Shown piece after piece: positions 8,868-17,698 of a stretch of 51,731 nt of DNA. Both the position numbers and the translations under genes were made by a program. Each line of letters opens with the position of its first letter. The first letter of the stretch is position 1. The stretch spans positions 1 to 51,731 of the forward strand of contig CALFVU010000003.1 of NCBI GenBank assembly GCA_937928085.1, in the 5' to 3' direction. The notes beneath the pieces are model-generated. The model worked only from the letters and a program-made list of their open reading frames with translations, had not been told where the DNA came from and made no database searches. This DNA is from an uncultured bacterium. GTDB taxonomy: Bacteria > Spirochaetota > Leptospiria > Leptospirales > Leptonemataceae.

Positions 8868-9371
8868 ATGAAACACTATTTCGTACCCAGAAAACAAGAT
8901 AGCTTAGTTTTTGTATTTTTAAGAATTATGATTTTAAGTCATTATGAATCTAAACTTAGAAAATTACAAATGCAGTTTACAAACAACACAGAAATGTTTT
9001 TTTATTTAATTTTTAAATATTATCAAAGAATTGATGAATTGATTAATCAAAAAAGCTCAAGCAAAAAGAAGTATCAAGAAGTAACAAAAAATTATCAAAA
9101 CATTGGAATAAGGGTATCTCCTGCAATTCATCAATTACTAAAAGATCTTTCTGATCAGACAGGCTATAGTATTTCAGCCATAGTGCGTTTTTTGATTGAG
9201 TGGGAATGTATAGAGAGTCAAACACAAAATAGTGTGCCTTCACAAAGTTTCAGCGAGATGCACCAAAGTGCTACTTTTTCAGAGATAGTTATCACGAGAA
9301 TAGAAATCTATCATTGGCATTATATTTTCGAAGAATTTGTAGCAGAAGATTTACGATGGGGCTTTAGCTAG
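8868..9371 (+). CDS. DUF1564-like protein with a ribbon-helix-helix-type segment
   Basis: I suggest, without certainty, the Leptospira DUF1564 family, a large paralogous group of unknown function. Supporting this are the length (167 residues), a Lys/Tyr-rich helix followed by KKKYQ, and a conserved-looking core GIRVSPAIHQLLKDLSDQTG then SISAIVRFLIEWE (about residues 80-112). That core has the beta-strand/helix/helix pattern of ribbon-helix-helix DNA-binding proteins, so DNA binding or an antitoxin-like role is possible but unproven. No signal peptide or membrane span is present. A GTG at 8865 precedes the chosen ATG. TATATA at about 8852 is the only promoter-like motif seen. Confidence 0.5.
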   Translation: MKHYFVPRKQDSLVFVFLRIMILSHYESKLRKLQMQFTNNTEMFFYLIFKYYQRIDELINQKSSSKKKYQEVTKNYQNIGIRVSPAIHQLLKDLSDQTGYSISAIVRFLIEWECIESQTQNSVPSQSFSEMHQSATFSEIVITRIEIYHWHYIFEEFVAEDLRWGFS

Positions 9372-9477
9372 GTTCAATTTTATCTGATTTTTGAATAAAA
9401 TGAATACTTTTATTCTTTGAGAAAATTTTTGAATGACGATAAAAAAAGAATAATTTATTGGTAATTCTTAAGACTAT

Positions 9478-10593
9478 ATGGATAAGGTTTTGATCTTTGA
9501 TTTTGATGAAACTCATACGCGGATTTTGTCAAGATATAAAAGTATTTTTTCTTTTAGAAATGGAATTTTTTCACCAATAGAGAGAATTCTAAAAAAAACA
9601 AATGCGAAAAAAGTTTTATATTTTCATAGTGATCCAAAATTAGAAAAAATTTTTTCGTTACAGAATCAATGGAATCCTTTTTCGGATTTATATCCCGAAA
9701 TTGCAATGGAATTAAGAAAAAAAAATAATCCTAAAGAATCTTTAAACCAGATCAAACAGCTATTCGAAAATGTGGATGTCTTTTCTTCTTTAGATTTAGA
9801 TATAATTAGTAGTATCGATCATATATCTCATAATATCAATTTTGATTTAAACTATCTTAACAAAAATGATTATGATTACTATCCTGAAGAAATTCAAATT
9901 ATAGGAACTAAAAATGATGTTTGGATTCATCCTTCTGTAAAGGCAAGTTATGGAGTGATTTTAAATGCCCAAAATGGTCCTATAGTAATTGATAAAAATT
10001 GCTCTTTTACTCCTTTTACTTATATCGAAGGCCCTTTTTATGCTGGGGAAGGCTGTCATTTAGATAATGTAAGAATTACAGGTGGTGTTATATTGGGTAA
10101 AGGATGTAGAGTTGGAGGAGAGATAGAAAATAGTATTTTTGGTAATTTTTCAAACAAACATCACGAAGGTTTTATCGGACATAGCGTTATTGGAGATTGG
10201 GTAAATTTGGGTGCTTTGACTACCACCTCTGATTTAAAAAATAATTATGGAGAAGTACGACTTCAACTACCCATTTCGAGAATACCACAAATTCATGAAC
10301 CTACAATTTCTATACCTACTAATAAAATAAAATTTGGCTCTTTGATAGGAGATTACGTAAAAACTTCAATAGGAACTATGCTCAATACTGGAACAGTGAT
10401 TGATATTGGATGTAATGTATTTGGTGGTAGTCCTCCTCCGTATTTGCAACCATTTTCTTGGGGACTAAGAGGTCATAAATATGAATTGGATAGATTCCTT
10501 AAAGATTGCGAAAAAATTTTTGCAAGAAGAACTCAAAAAATAGATTCTTTTTTTATTGAATTGACAAAATTTTATCATTCTAAAATTATTTAA
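9478..10593 (+). CDS. GlmU-like sugar nucleotidyltransferase/acetyltransferase (alternative type)
   Basis: Resembles the alternative GlmU family known from Bacteroidetes and spirochaetes (TIGR03991-like), thought to make UDP-GlcNAc from glucosamine-1-phosphate. The N-terminal part (FDFDETHTRILSRYKSIFSF) is short and lacks the classical GxGTRM loop, as is usual in that group. Residues about 140-330 form a left-handed beta-helix of hexapeptide repeats (ITGGVILGKGCRVGGEIENS), and NKHHEGFIGHSVIG plus GALTTTSDLKNNYG are the characteristic acetyltransferase blocks. Length 371 is right for the family. It opens a rightward run with xseB and the methyltransferase. With glmS elsewhere in the window it would supply cell-wall precursors. 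Confidence 0.8.
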   Translation: MDKVLIFDFDETHTRILSRYKSIFSFRNGIFSPIERILKKTNAKKVLYFHSDPKLEKIFSLQNQWNPFSDLYPEIAMELRKKNNPKESLNQIKQLFENVDVFSSLDLDIISSIDHISHNINFDLNYLNKNDYDYYPEEIQIIGTKNDVWIHPSVKASYGVILNAQNGPIVIDKNCSFTPFTYIEGPFYAGEGCHLDNVRITGGVILGKGCRVGGEIENSIFGNFSNKHHEGFIGHSVIGDWVNLGALTTTSDLKNNYGEVRLQLPISRIPQIHEPTISIPTNKIKFGSLIGDYVKTSIGTMLNTGTVIDIGCNVFGGSPPPYLQPFSWGLRGHKYELDRFLKDCEKIFARRTQKIDSFFIELTKFYHSKII

Positions 10594-10598
10594 TATTT

Positions 10599-10847
10599 AT
10601 GAAAAAGTTTTCTTTCGAAGAAGCATTAAAAAGATTAGAAGAGATTACTCAAATTTTAGAATTAGATCAGCCTTCTTTAGAAGAAACACTTAAACTTTAC
10701 GAAGAGGCTATAGAATTAAGAAACCAATGCAATGAATATCTAAAAAAAGCTGAAGGAAAAATTACTAAAATCATTAATCATGAAAAAAAAATTCTTAAAG
10801 AAGTTTCTACGGAATCTATTCTGAATGAAAATGGATTATTTAGCTAA
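10599..10847 (+). CDS. xseB: Exodeoxyribonuclease VII small subunit
   Basis: Small helical subunit of exonuclease VII, which degrades single-stranded DNA. FSFEEALKRLEEITQILE followed by LEETLKLYEEAIELRNQCN and LKKAEGKI is the full XseB signature in 82 residues. The large subunit gene xseA, often next to it, is not in this window. It starts 5 bases after the GlmU-like gene and overlaps the methyltransferase gene by 23 bases, so all three are probably co-transcribed. Confidence 0.9.
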   Translation: MKKFSFEEALKRLEEITQILELDQPSLEETLKLYEEAIELRNQCNEYLKKAEGKITKIINHEKKILKEVSTESILNENGLFS

Positions 10848-11964
10848 TGCTGTCAAATGGGTTCAAAATGGATATGTGATTAGTTATTATCGAAATAAAC
10901 CCTTTTTTCTTCTTGGTGCTATACCCGGCGAATGGGTAGAATTTCAAATATTAAAAGAAAATAAAAATCATGGTTTTGGAGTTGTTAAAAATATAATCGA
11001 AAAAAATCCAATCCGAATAAAATCCGATTGTCAAATCTTCGGTGAATGTGGAGGTTGTTTTTATCGGCATATTGAATATTCAGAAGAAATTAAAATAAAA
11101 TTAAACTTGCTTTGTGAATTATCCGAAATTAAAGATTTGATTCTTAGGGGCAGATATGATCTTTATGTTTCTCCTTATGTGTCTTATAGAAATCAAGTAA
11201 AAGTGCATTTTTTTAAAAATCAAATAGGTTTTTATAAAATGTTTAGTAATACTCTTATACATCTTCCTGATGAAGGTTGTAGAAATCTGTCGATTGAATT
11301 TAATAAAGCTATTCAAAATTTATATCTAAATAATAAATTTAAAAGCATAACAAAAGAGGAGAAATTTTATTTCATCAAAAATCAACTTTATTATGGAGAA
11401 CAAACTTTTATTTTTGATATTCCAAAAAATAAAACTTGGCAACTATCTGCAAAATGTTTTTTACAAACAAATCGTTTTTTAATTTATGAATGGCTGGATT
11501 GGATTTCTAGAAAAATTCAAAATTTTACACAGAAAAAAAAAATTAAAATTCTGGAATTATTTTCTGGAACAATGCTCATCTCTTCTTCTTTTTTAGAAAA
11601 AATTGAATATATAGAAGGTTATGAATTGAATACTGATTCTATTCAATATGCTAAAATAAATCTAGAAAAATATAAAATCAAACATCAACTTATAAAAAAA
11701 GACCTTTATAAAGATAAAATTTTTTTTAAAGATCATTTTGATTTTATTATTATCAATCCACCGAGAAAAGGATTTGGAAATCTATTATTGCAAAATTTAA
11801 AAGATAAAAATTCTCCAATTCTTTATTCTTCTTGTAATCCTATTACTTTCAATCGAGATGTAATTTTTTTAAAAAAATATGGTTATAAAATTTTTGATTT
11901 TGCAATTTTTGATTTCTTCCCTAGGACCTATCATTTAGAAATAGTAGCTTTGCTTGCTAAGTAG
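10825..11964 (+). CDS. RNA m5U methyltransferase, RlmD/RlmCD/TrmA family
   Basis: Iron-sulfur methyltransferase that adds a methyl group to C5 of uridine in rRNA or tRNA. An N-terminal TRAM-like domain (about 1-60) is followed by the cluster cysteines Cys69, Cys75, Cys78 (CQIFGECGGC) and Cys152. The FxQxN motif is FLQTN (212-216), the target site NPPRKG (311-316), the nucleophile Cys337 in YSSCNP and the general base Glu372 in YHLEI. The SAM loop LELFSGTMLISS (243-254) has lost the second glycine of the usual CGxGxF, so cofactor binding may be altered. The exact target base (23S U1939, U747 or tRNA U54) cannot be assigned. A second ATG lies at 10831. Confidence 0.85.
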   Translation: MKMDYLANAVKWVQNGYVISYYRNKPFFLLGAIPGEWVEFQILKENKNHGFGVVKNIIEKNPIRIKSDCQIFGECGGCFYRHIEYSEEIKIKLNLLCELSEIKDLILRGRYDLYVSPYVSYRNQVKVHFFKNQIGFYKMFSNTLIHLPDEGCRNLSIEFNKAIQNLYLNNKFKSITKEEKFYFIKNQLYYGEQTFIFDIPKNKTWQLSAKCFLQTNRFLIYEWLDWISRKIQNFTQKKKIKILELFSGTMLISSSFLEKIEYIEGYELNTDSIQYAKINLEKYKIKHQLIKKDLYKDKIFFKDHFDFIIINPPRKGFGNLLLQNLKDKNSPILYSSCNPITFNRDVIFLKKYGYKIFDFAIFDFFPRTYHLEIVALLAK

Positions 11965-11965
11965 T

Positions 11966-12271
11966 TTATTTTTTGATTTTATAATCTATATTTAAAATAC
12001 ATTGTTCTAAAAAAGATTCAATATATTTTTCTTTAGAAGTTTTAGGATCGAGTTGTTCCCAAAATTCAGATTCTGTGGAATCTTCAATTATCTTTAATAA
12101 TTGATCTTTTAACACTTTTCGTTCTTTCTCTAAATATCGAAACAATCCTTCTTTTTTTATATGACTTACTATTTCTTTAAATTCATCTACTGTAAATTCT
12201 ATATAATTTGAATAAAGAATCCAGTAAATATGATTTCCTTCAATTTTGTATCTACTTTTTGATAATTTCAT
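11966..12271 (-). CDS. Small hypothetical protein downstream of an ABC-F-like gene
   Basis: Not recognised. About 101 residues from the ATG at 12271; an in-frame TTG at 12289 would overlap the upstream gene by 8 bases. It is charged and soluble: a short N-terminal stretch with beta character (KIEGNHIYWILYSNYIEFTV) followed by two Lys/Glu-rich helices. There is no signal peptide, metal site or catalytic motif. It lies immediately after the ABC-F-like pseudo-ATPase and shares its strand, so the two likely form one transcriptional unit and may work together. It ends 1 base from the convergent methyltransferase stop. Confidence 0.6.
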   Translation of the reverse strand: MKLSKSRYKIEGNHIYWILYSNYIEFTVDEFKEIVSHIKKEGLFRYLEKERKVLKDQLLKIIEDSTESEFWEQLDPKTSKEKYIESFLEQCILNIDYKIKK

Positions 12272-12281
12272 TCGTATTTTG

Positions 12282-14009
12282 TTATTCAAGTTCTTCTAGT
12301 TTTTTTTGTAATTCGTACCATTTTAATTCGAGTTCTTGTAATCTTTTATTTAGTTGTTTCATTTTCTCATAGTTTTCGGATGTGTATAATTGATTTTGAT
12401 TTATGTATTCCCAAAGTTCATCTCTTTTTTTTTCTATTTCTTTTAAAATTTTTTCCATTTTTCTTAATTCTTCTTTAAGTATAGAAATTTCTCTTTTCCT
12501 TTCTCTGTATTCTTTATCAAAGAATAGTAATAATGCTTTTTTTTTCTCAAATAAATCATTTGGATTTTTGATTTGAAAAGGAGAATGTCCATTTTTTTTA
12601 TAACTGAAATCATGTTTTTGAGAACTAAAATTTCCAAATATTTTTGAAATATCTTTTTGAAATTCATTTTCGACTAAAATCTTCTTTATAGAAAAATATT
12701 GTTTAGGGTTCATTTGAGGATCATAAATTTTTTTTGTTTGTACTTCGACTATGTTGGAGGCAAAAGAATCAATAAAACTTCTATTATTGCTTGTACATAT
12801 AACGGTTCGATCAAAATGTTTTAAAATATATCCCAGTTGATTTAGTTCATCAAAAGAAAGTACTTTTTCAGGATATTCGATTACTAAAACATCTTTTTTT
12901 TGAAGAATTAAAAAAATAAAATACATTTTATATTGAGTTTTTAAATTTGAATTTTTAATTTGATCATTTAGATTGATATTTTGTAATTCAAAAAAAATTA
13001 GTAAATTAGATAATTTTGTTAAATCAATAAAATATAAATTCCCCAAATCCTTCCATTTAAGATTTTGATTTAAATTTTGTATTGTTTCTTTGTTTAAATA
13101 ACCTATTTCCTTAGTGAGCCATTCATAATTTCCTTCTAAGGGTATGATATTTCCAGAGATTGTGTGTAAAAAAAGTTTTATATTTTCTCTAAAGATTCCA
13201 ATTAAAGCATATTTTTTATACATTTGAAATTTAAGTTTCGCTTCTACTGTAAAAGGAGAGATGAGTGGATCCTTCATTATAAAGTTAGTTTTTAGAATAG
13301 TTTTATTTATCCAAAAAATCCTTTTTATCCAACTACGAAAAGAAAGTATATCTGAAAGAGTTTTAATAAGTGCAGGGTAGTTTTTTTTATATTGGTTTTT
13401 ATAAGACTCTTTGTATAACTGAAATTTGTGTTCTTCTAAAAAATAAATTTCATCGCAATAACTTTGTAATATTTCTAAATCATTTGAAATCAAAAGAACA
13501 CCTTTACTATGCCAGTATGTTTTTAAAATTTTTTCTAAAATTAATTGACTGATCAAATTTAAAAATACTGTTGGCTGAAATAAAATCATAAAATCTGGTT
13601 CTTTCGCTAAAATAGATATCATTTTTAGTGTATAGCGAGCACTGTTTGGAAAATCTTTAATAGGCATTTCTAAAATACTATGATTAAAACCAAAAAACGA
13701 TGCATATCGCATACAAATAAAAGGATCTTGCTTACTAGTTTTAATAAGATAATCAATTGCTAAATCTTTTTCTTCCCAATCAATTGATAAGTCTAAAAAT
13801 TCAATTTTATAAGAAGGTTCTATGTGAAGTGTACCGGATTCAGGTTGTATGTTCTTTTTAATTAGATTATAAAAAATCGTTTCTCTATCGGTATCTCTTT
13901 CTAAAATTCCCAATTTTTTCTTTGAATTGATACTTAGATTAAAATTTTTAAAAATTGTTTTTTCTTTAGTTGCATAATCAATATTTTTGAATTCTATTAT
14001 GGATTGCAT
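12282..14009 (-). CDS. ABC-F/Uup-like protein lacking all nucleotide-binding motifs
   Basis: The architecture follows the E. coli Uup type of ABC-F protein: two ABC-like halves, a linker and a Lys/Glu-rich coiled coil (about 500-575) like the Uup C-terminal domain. The catalytic motifs are gone from both halves. The first Walker A slot reads ILERDTDRETI (35-45), the second IGIFRENIKLF (270-280). The first Walker B region, normally LLLDEPTNHLD, is MILFQPTVFLN (141-151); the second is VLVIEYPEKVLS (374-385). The signature slot is DFPNSAR, and the switch sequences SHDRxF have become SNDLEI and SNNRSF. Flanking hydrophobic framework residues are kept and the 575-codon frame is unbroken, so this is a maintained pseudo-ATPase rather than a wreck. 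It may bind ribosome or DNA structurally. The homology is my reading. Confidence 0.7.
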   Translation of the reverse strand: MQSIIEFKNIDYATKEKTIFKNFNLSINSKKKLGILERDTDRETIFYNLIKKNIQPESGTLHIEPSYKIEFLDLSIDWEEKDLAIDYLIKTSKQDPFICMRYASFFGFNHSILEMPIKDFPNSARYTLKMISILAKEPDFMILFQPTVFLNLISQLILEKILKTYWHSKGVLLISNDLEILQSYCDEIYFLEEHKFQLYKESYKNQYKKNYPALIKTLSDILSFRSWIKRIFWINKTILKTNFIMKDPLISPFTVEAKLKFQMYKKYALIGIFRENIKLFLHTISGNIIPLEGNYEWLTKEIGYLNKETIQNLNQNLKWKDLGNLYFIDLTKLSNLLIFFELQNINLNDQIKNSNLKTQYKMYFIFLILQKKDVLVIEYPEKVLSFDELNQLGYILKHFDRTVICTSNNRSFIDSFASNIVEVQTKKIYDPQMNPKQYFSIKKILVENEFQKDISKIFGNFSSQKHDFSYKKNGHSPFQIKNPNDLFEKKKALLLFFDKEYRERKREISILKEELRKMEKILKEIEKKRDELWEYINQNQLYTSENYEKMKQLNKRLQELELKWYELQKKLEELE

Positions 14010-14076
14010 ATAGAAATATTAAAAATAAAATGTTTATTTTTTTATATGTCAAACGAAAATTGTTAAGGTTAAAAAT

Positions 14077-15168
14077 TTACTTTTTTTTTGATAAAACGTG
14101 ATTTTGTGCTTTGATGTGTTTATTTTTTTTTTGAATCATTGAATAAACTTCCATAATTTCGTATAGTAAAGGATCATAGCATTCTCGTGACATATGAGAT
14201 CCATCTACGAAAGTATTACAAAAAAAATCTTGATTTTCCGAAAAATCAATAAGTTCGTATGATTGTATGACTTCTTGTATACGTTTCTTCCAAACTTGAT
14301 GAGCATAATAAGTTTTTGGGTTTTTGATTAGCATTTCTTGCATAATAGGAGATACTTGTGGTTTTACTAAAAGAAAATGGATTTGATTTTTTTTTAATAA
14401 TTCTAATGATTTTGTAAAAAAAATCCATTGTCTTTCTGAAAATTTATAATTCGGATATAACCATTGAATAGATCTTTTTGCACTTATTTCAATTTCTGAT
14501 AAATTTCTTACATACCATTCCTTAATGGGTATAGGGGGTAATCCACAACCATTGGTTAATCTTTGGAATTCATCTGTTTTATAAAAAAGTTGCAGGATTT
14601 GATTATTTGGATTGCGAATTCTTTCTAACAAGATTAAAATATCAGGGGGATACCTCTTACCAGCAAAAAGAAGATAACCTAAAAATTCACTTACTTCTTC
14701 TCTTTCGAAAAGATTAAAATGATTTATCACAAACCATATGTCAAACGAATAAGGAAGATTTGATTTTCGAAATCCTGGAGAAAACTCGTTAAATAAATAA
14801 GGATCAGTTTCTAAAATGATTAGATCGGGTTTTATGTCTTCTTCAATAATCTTTTCTATAATATAGAGATAATATGCGGGAGAATTTACAGGTACAGAAA
14901 AATTAAATAGTTCCCAATTAGGATAAATTTTTTTAAATTCAAAATAATCCACAAACATCAATCGAGAACTTCCTATAAGCACTAATAGTTTTTGTTTTTT
15001 TTGTTTATAAGTATCTTTAAGTTTTTTTAAAAGTTCTGGCTTATACTGATAATACAAAAATGTTGCATCTTTTTGTGTCAAAAGTTGTATTTTTTTGATT
15101 AAAAAAATTTTATCTACGAAAAATAAAACTCCCAATAGCATTGCTGGAAATAAAAATTTATGTTTCAT
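14077..15168 (-). CDS. DUF1574-like, SGNH-hydrolase-related membrane-anchored protein
   Basis: Resembles DUF1574 of Leptospira, related to the AlgJ/AlgX SGNH acyl-transfer enzymes. A membrane anchor lies at about residues 8-25. The nucleophile block is VLIGSSRLMF (89-98 or so) and the C-terminal DGSHMS supplies the Asp-x-x-His pair. Between them lie the helix-rich, Trp/Tyr-rich segments usual for this group. It probably transfers or removes acyl groups on an envelope glycan or lipid. It overlaps the upstream GT87-type glycosyltransferase gene by 11 bases, which supports a joint role in surface modification. AAAGGAT precedes the start. Confidence 0.65.
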   Translation of the reverse strand: MKHKFLFPAMLLGVLFFVDKIFLIKKIQLLTQKDATFLYYQYKPELLKKLKDTYKQKKQKLLVLIGSSRLMFVDYFEFKKIYPNWELFNFSVPVNSPAYYLYIIEKIIEEDIKPDLIILETDPYLFNEFSPGFRKSNLPYSFDIWFVINHFNLFEREEVSEFLGYLLFAGKRYPPDILILLERIRNPNNQILQLFYKTDEFQRLTNGCGLPPIPIKEWYVRNLSEIEISAKRSIQWLYPNYKFSERQWIFFTKSLELLKKNQIHFLLVKPQVSPIMQEMLIKNPKTYYAHQVWKKRIQEVIQSYELIDFSENQDFFCNTFVDGSHMSRECYDPLLYEIMEVYSMIQKKNKHIKAQNHVLSKKK

Positions 15169-16570
15169 ATCCTTTTTTTATTTTCAAAAATTCTTTGTAA
15201 AGAAATATAGAAATAAAAATCAATATTCCAAGATTTAACCAGACATAAAATGAGTATAATGATATAAAATCTCTTATCTTATAAGGAAAAAATAACCATA
15301 ACCAAAGAAAAAGAGCAGGTAATACAAATAAATAAGAATGAAGATTGGGTTTACTCACATAATAAAAAATAAAAACCAGTAATAAAATTCCATATGAATG
15401 GTACCAACTAATTCCAGAGGTTAATAAAGAAGTTAAGAAAACAAGATAGAGATAGTATAAGAAGAAAATTTGACTGTGTGATTTTCTAAAAGTAAATAAT
15501 AAAGTTATTAAAGCTAAATTTGAAAGTAATATGAAGTTTAAAATTTGGATCCATACTTTAATTTGATTTGGGTCTTCTAAAATAAAGGGTAAAGGCAGTC
15601 CATAAAGAAATTGTTTTAAGTCCGAATAAGGGACAAATAGTTTAAAAAATGCAGAGGATATAGTTTGATTATTGGCATATGGTCGAACCGATGCATATTT
15701 TTGTAAATTAAGGATGATTAATTCATACCAATTGTTTAGAAATTTCGAATTGGTTTCCCATCCTAAATACAAAGAAGGAAGAAACAACCCTGCTAAAATT
15801 CCAATTAAAAATCCAAATAAAATCATATATTTTCTTTTTAAAAAATAAAACCCCATTATAAAACCAGGGATAATTTTGATAATCGTTGCTATACCTATAA
15901 GAAAACCATTCCAAAAATCCAAATGAACATTTTGTTTTTGATTATAAAAAAATAAAAATAACGAAACACTTAAGAAAAATATGATAAGGAATCCTACATT
16001 ACCATTTGATAGATTCTGAATTAGTATGGGGAGTAAAAATATAAAACCCATAAGAATCGAAGCTCTTAATTTTCTTTTAGAAAGTTTAGGGTATAACTTT
16101 TTTAAAATCAAAAAAAAAATATAAAACGAAATGATTATAAATCCAATCTGAAAAAATTGGTACAATAGAGCTGCTATTTTATAATCGAAAAAAGTTAATG
16201 GAATTAAAATAAAAGAAAAAAAAGGCAAATAAAGATAAGTTCCTATTCCTTTTGTTCTTTCGAAAAGATTTTTTAAATCATCTAAAGTTTGTATTTGATC
16301 TTTACGATTTAGAAAATCTTCTATTGTTTGTGAAAAATATGGATCTTGAAAATTTTTTAATCGAATAGAGGCTATATAATAATCTTCGAAATCGCTTTTA
16401 CTTTTCCAAAATTCTTTTTTATCAGTGTTAATGATTTCAAAAGAATTCCAAATAAAGATAGCAATTATCAAAAAAAATACTCTTTTTTGTAGTTTTTGTT
16501 TTAAAAGATAGCTATAAAAAAAAACTTTTATTTTTCTCCGAATAGAAAAAATTGTATTGAAATATTTCAT
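15158..16570 (-). CDS. GT87-type membrane glycosyltransferase (DUF2029)
   Basis: Polytopic GT-C fold glycosyltransferase that probably uses a polyprenyl-phosphate sugar. About 10-12 membrane spans are visible, starting near residue 30. The DxD-like motif sits in the first extracytoplasmic loop (SKSDFEDYYIAS, about 58-69). TYLYLPFFSFIL, NLSNGNVGFLI, IGIATIIKIIPGF and NNQTISSAF are the usual landmarks of the family that includes mycobacterial alpha-1,2-mannosyltransferases. Length 470 is normal. The stop overlaps the start of the DUF1574-like gene, so the pair likely modifies the same envelope molecule. Sugar and acceptor are unknown. Confidence 0.8.
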   Translation of the reverse strand: MKYFNTIFSIRRKIKVFFYSYLLKQKLQKRVFFLIIAIFIWNSFEIINTDKKEFWKSKSDFEDYYIASIRLKNFQDPYFSQTIEDFLNRKDQIQTLDDLKNLFERTKGIGTYLYLPFFSFILIPLTFFDYKIAALLYQFFQIGFIIISFYIFFLILKKLYPKLSKRKLRASILMGFIFLLPILIQNLSNGNVGFLIIFFLSVSLFLFFYNQKQNVHLDFWNGFLIGIATIIKIIPGFIMGFYFLKRKYMILFGFLIGILAGLFLPSLYLGWETNSKFLNNWYELIILNLQKYASVRPYANNQTISSAFFKLFVPYSDLKQFLYGLPLPFILEDPNQIKVWIQILNFILLSNLALITLLFTFRKSHSQIFFLYYLYLVFLTSLLTSGISWYHSYGILLLVFIFYYVSKPNLHSYLFVLPALFLWLWLFFPYKIRDFISLYSFYVWLNLGILIFISIFLYKEFLKIKKGYET

Positions 16571-16607
16571 TTTGTCATAAAAAAGTTGTAATGAGTTATT
16601 GTGTCAA

Positions 16608-17687
16608 ATGAATAAAAATACTAATCAATTTTTTTTTAATGAATATTTACAAGAATATCATTTTGATTTTGATGAATCTTTAATTGCAAAATTTCCTGTT
16701 GAACCAAGAGATCATTCCAATCTGATGATTATAAACAATGAAGATCATATTATAGAAGATAAGTTTTATAATATTCTTTCTTATGTTCCCGAAAATGTAA
16801 TTTTTGTTTTTAATAATACAAAAGTTTCTTATAGAAGGGTTTATGTAAAAAGAGAAAATCAAAAAATTGTAGAAATCTTGTTTTTAGAAAACCAAAATAA
16901 TGTATGGAAAGTTTTAATTCGAAATGGGAAAAAACTCAAAATAGGGGAAACGTTTTACTTAGATACATATAGTTTTGTTTTAGAAGAAAAACAAGACGGA
17001 TTTTATTATATAAGTTGTTGGGAACAAAAAAAACCTTCGTTGAATAATTTAGAACAGTCCGAATTATTTTTTACAAAATATGGTTATCCTCCCTTGCCTC
17101 CTTATCTAAAACGAAAAGCAGAGGAAAGAGATAAATTTTTATATCAATCAGTATTTGCAAAAAAGTCGGGTAGTGTAGCAGCACCTACCGCATCCTTACA
17201 TTTTACCACTGATTTATATGAAAAAATTCAGAGAAAATTTAACGTTGTTTTTATTAATTTGCAAATCGGTTATGCAACTTTTGCACCATTAAAAGAAAAA
17301 AATTTTATAAAGAATGAACTTCATCCCGAGCTTTATGAAATACCAGAAACAACAGCAGAGATTTTAAATCAAAATATTTTTAAACATCCGATTCTTGCTG
17401 TAGGAACAACAACTCTTCGGGCTTTAGAGGATAATTTTCGAAAATTTCAGAAATTTGTTTCTGGTACATATATAACTAAAATTTTTTTAAAGCCACCTGA
17501 TAGTATTCATTCAGTAGATTATTTGATTACTAATTTTCACTTACCCGCATCTTCTTTATTTTTATTAGTTTGTGCTTTTTCCAAAAAAGAGATTATTAAA
17601 AAAGCTTATCAAATTGCTGTGGAAAAAAGATATAGATTTTTTAGTTATGGAGATGCTATGTTGCTAAAAAATCTTTCTAAAAATTAA
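16608..17687 (+). CDS. queA: tRNA preQ1(34) S-adenosylmethionine ribosyltransferase-isomerase
   Basis: Queuosine-pathway enzyme that transfers and rearranges the ribosyl group of SAM onto preQ1 at the tRNA wobble position, giving epoxyqueuosine. Motifs are IAKFPVEPRDHSNLM at the N-terminus, VFNNTKVSYRR, YGYPPLPPYLKR, SVAAPTASLHFT, VGTTTLRALED and NFHLPASSLFLLV. The ATG at 16608 gives 359 residues, close to E. coli QueA (356); a TTG nine bases earlier is less likely. It stands alone between the divergent GT87 gene and the convergent acyl-CoA synthetase. No Shine-Dalgarno is seen. Confidence 0.95.
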   Translation: MNKNTNQFFFNEYLQEYHFDFDESLIAKFPVEPRDHSNLMIINNEDHIIEDKFYNILSYVPENVIFVFNNTKVSYRRVYVKRENQKIVEILFLENQNNVWKVLIRNGKKLKIGETFYLDTYSFVLEEKQDGFYYISCWEQKKPSLNNLEQSELFFTKYGYPPLPPYLKRKAEERDKFLYQSVFAKKSGSVAAPTASLHFTTDLYEKIQRKFNVVFINLQIGYATFAPLKEKNFIKNELHPELYEIPETTAEILNQNIFKHPILAVGTTTLRALEDNFRKFQKFVSGTYITKIFLKPPDSIHSVDYLITNFHLPASSLFLLVCAFSKKEIIKKAYQIAVEKRYRFFSYGDAMLLKNLSKN

Positions 17688-17698
17688 ATTGAATTTTT

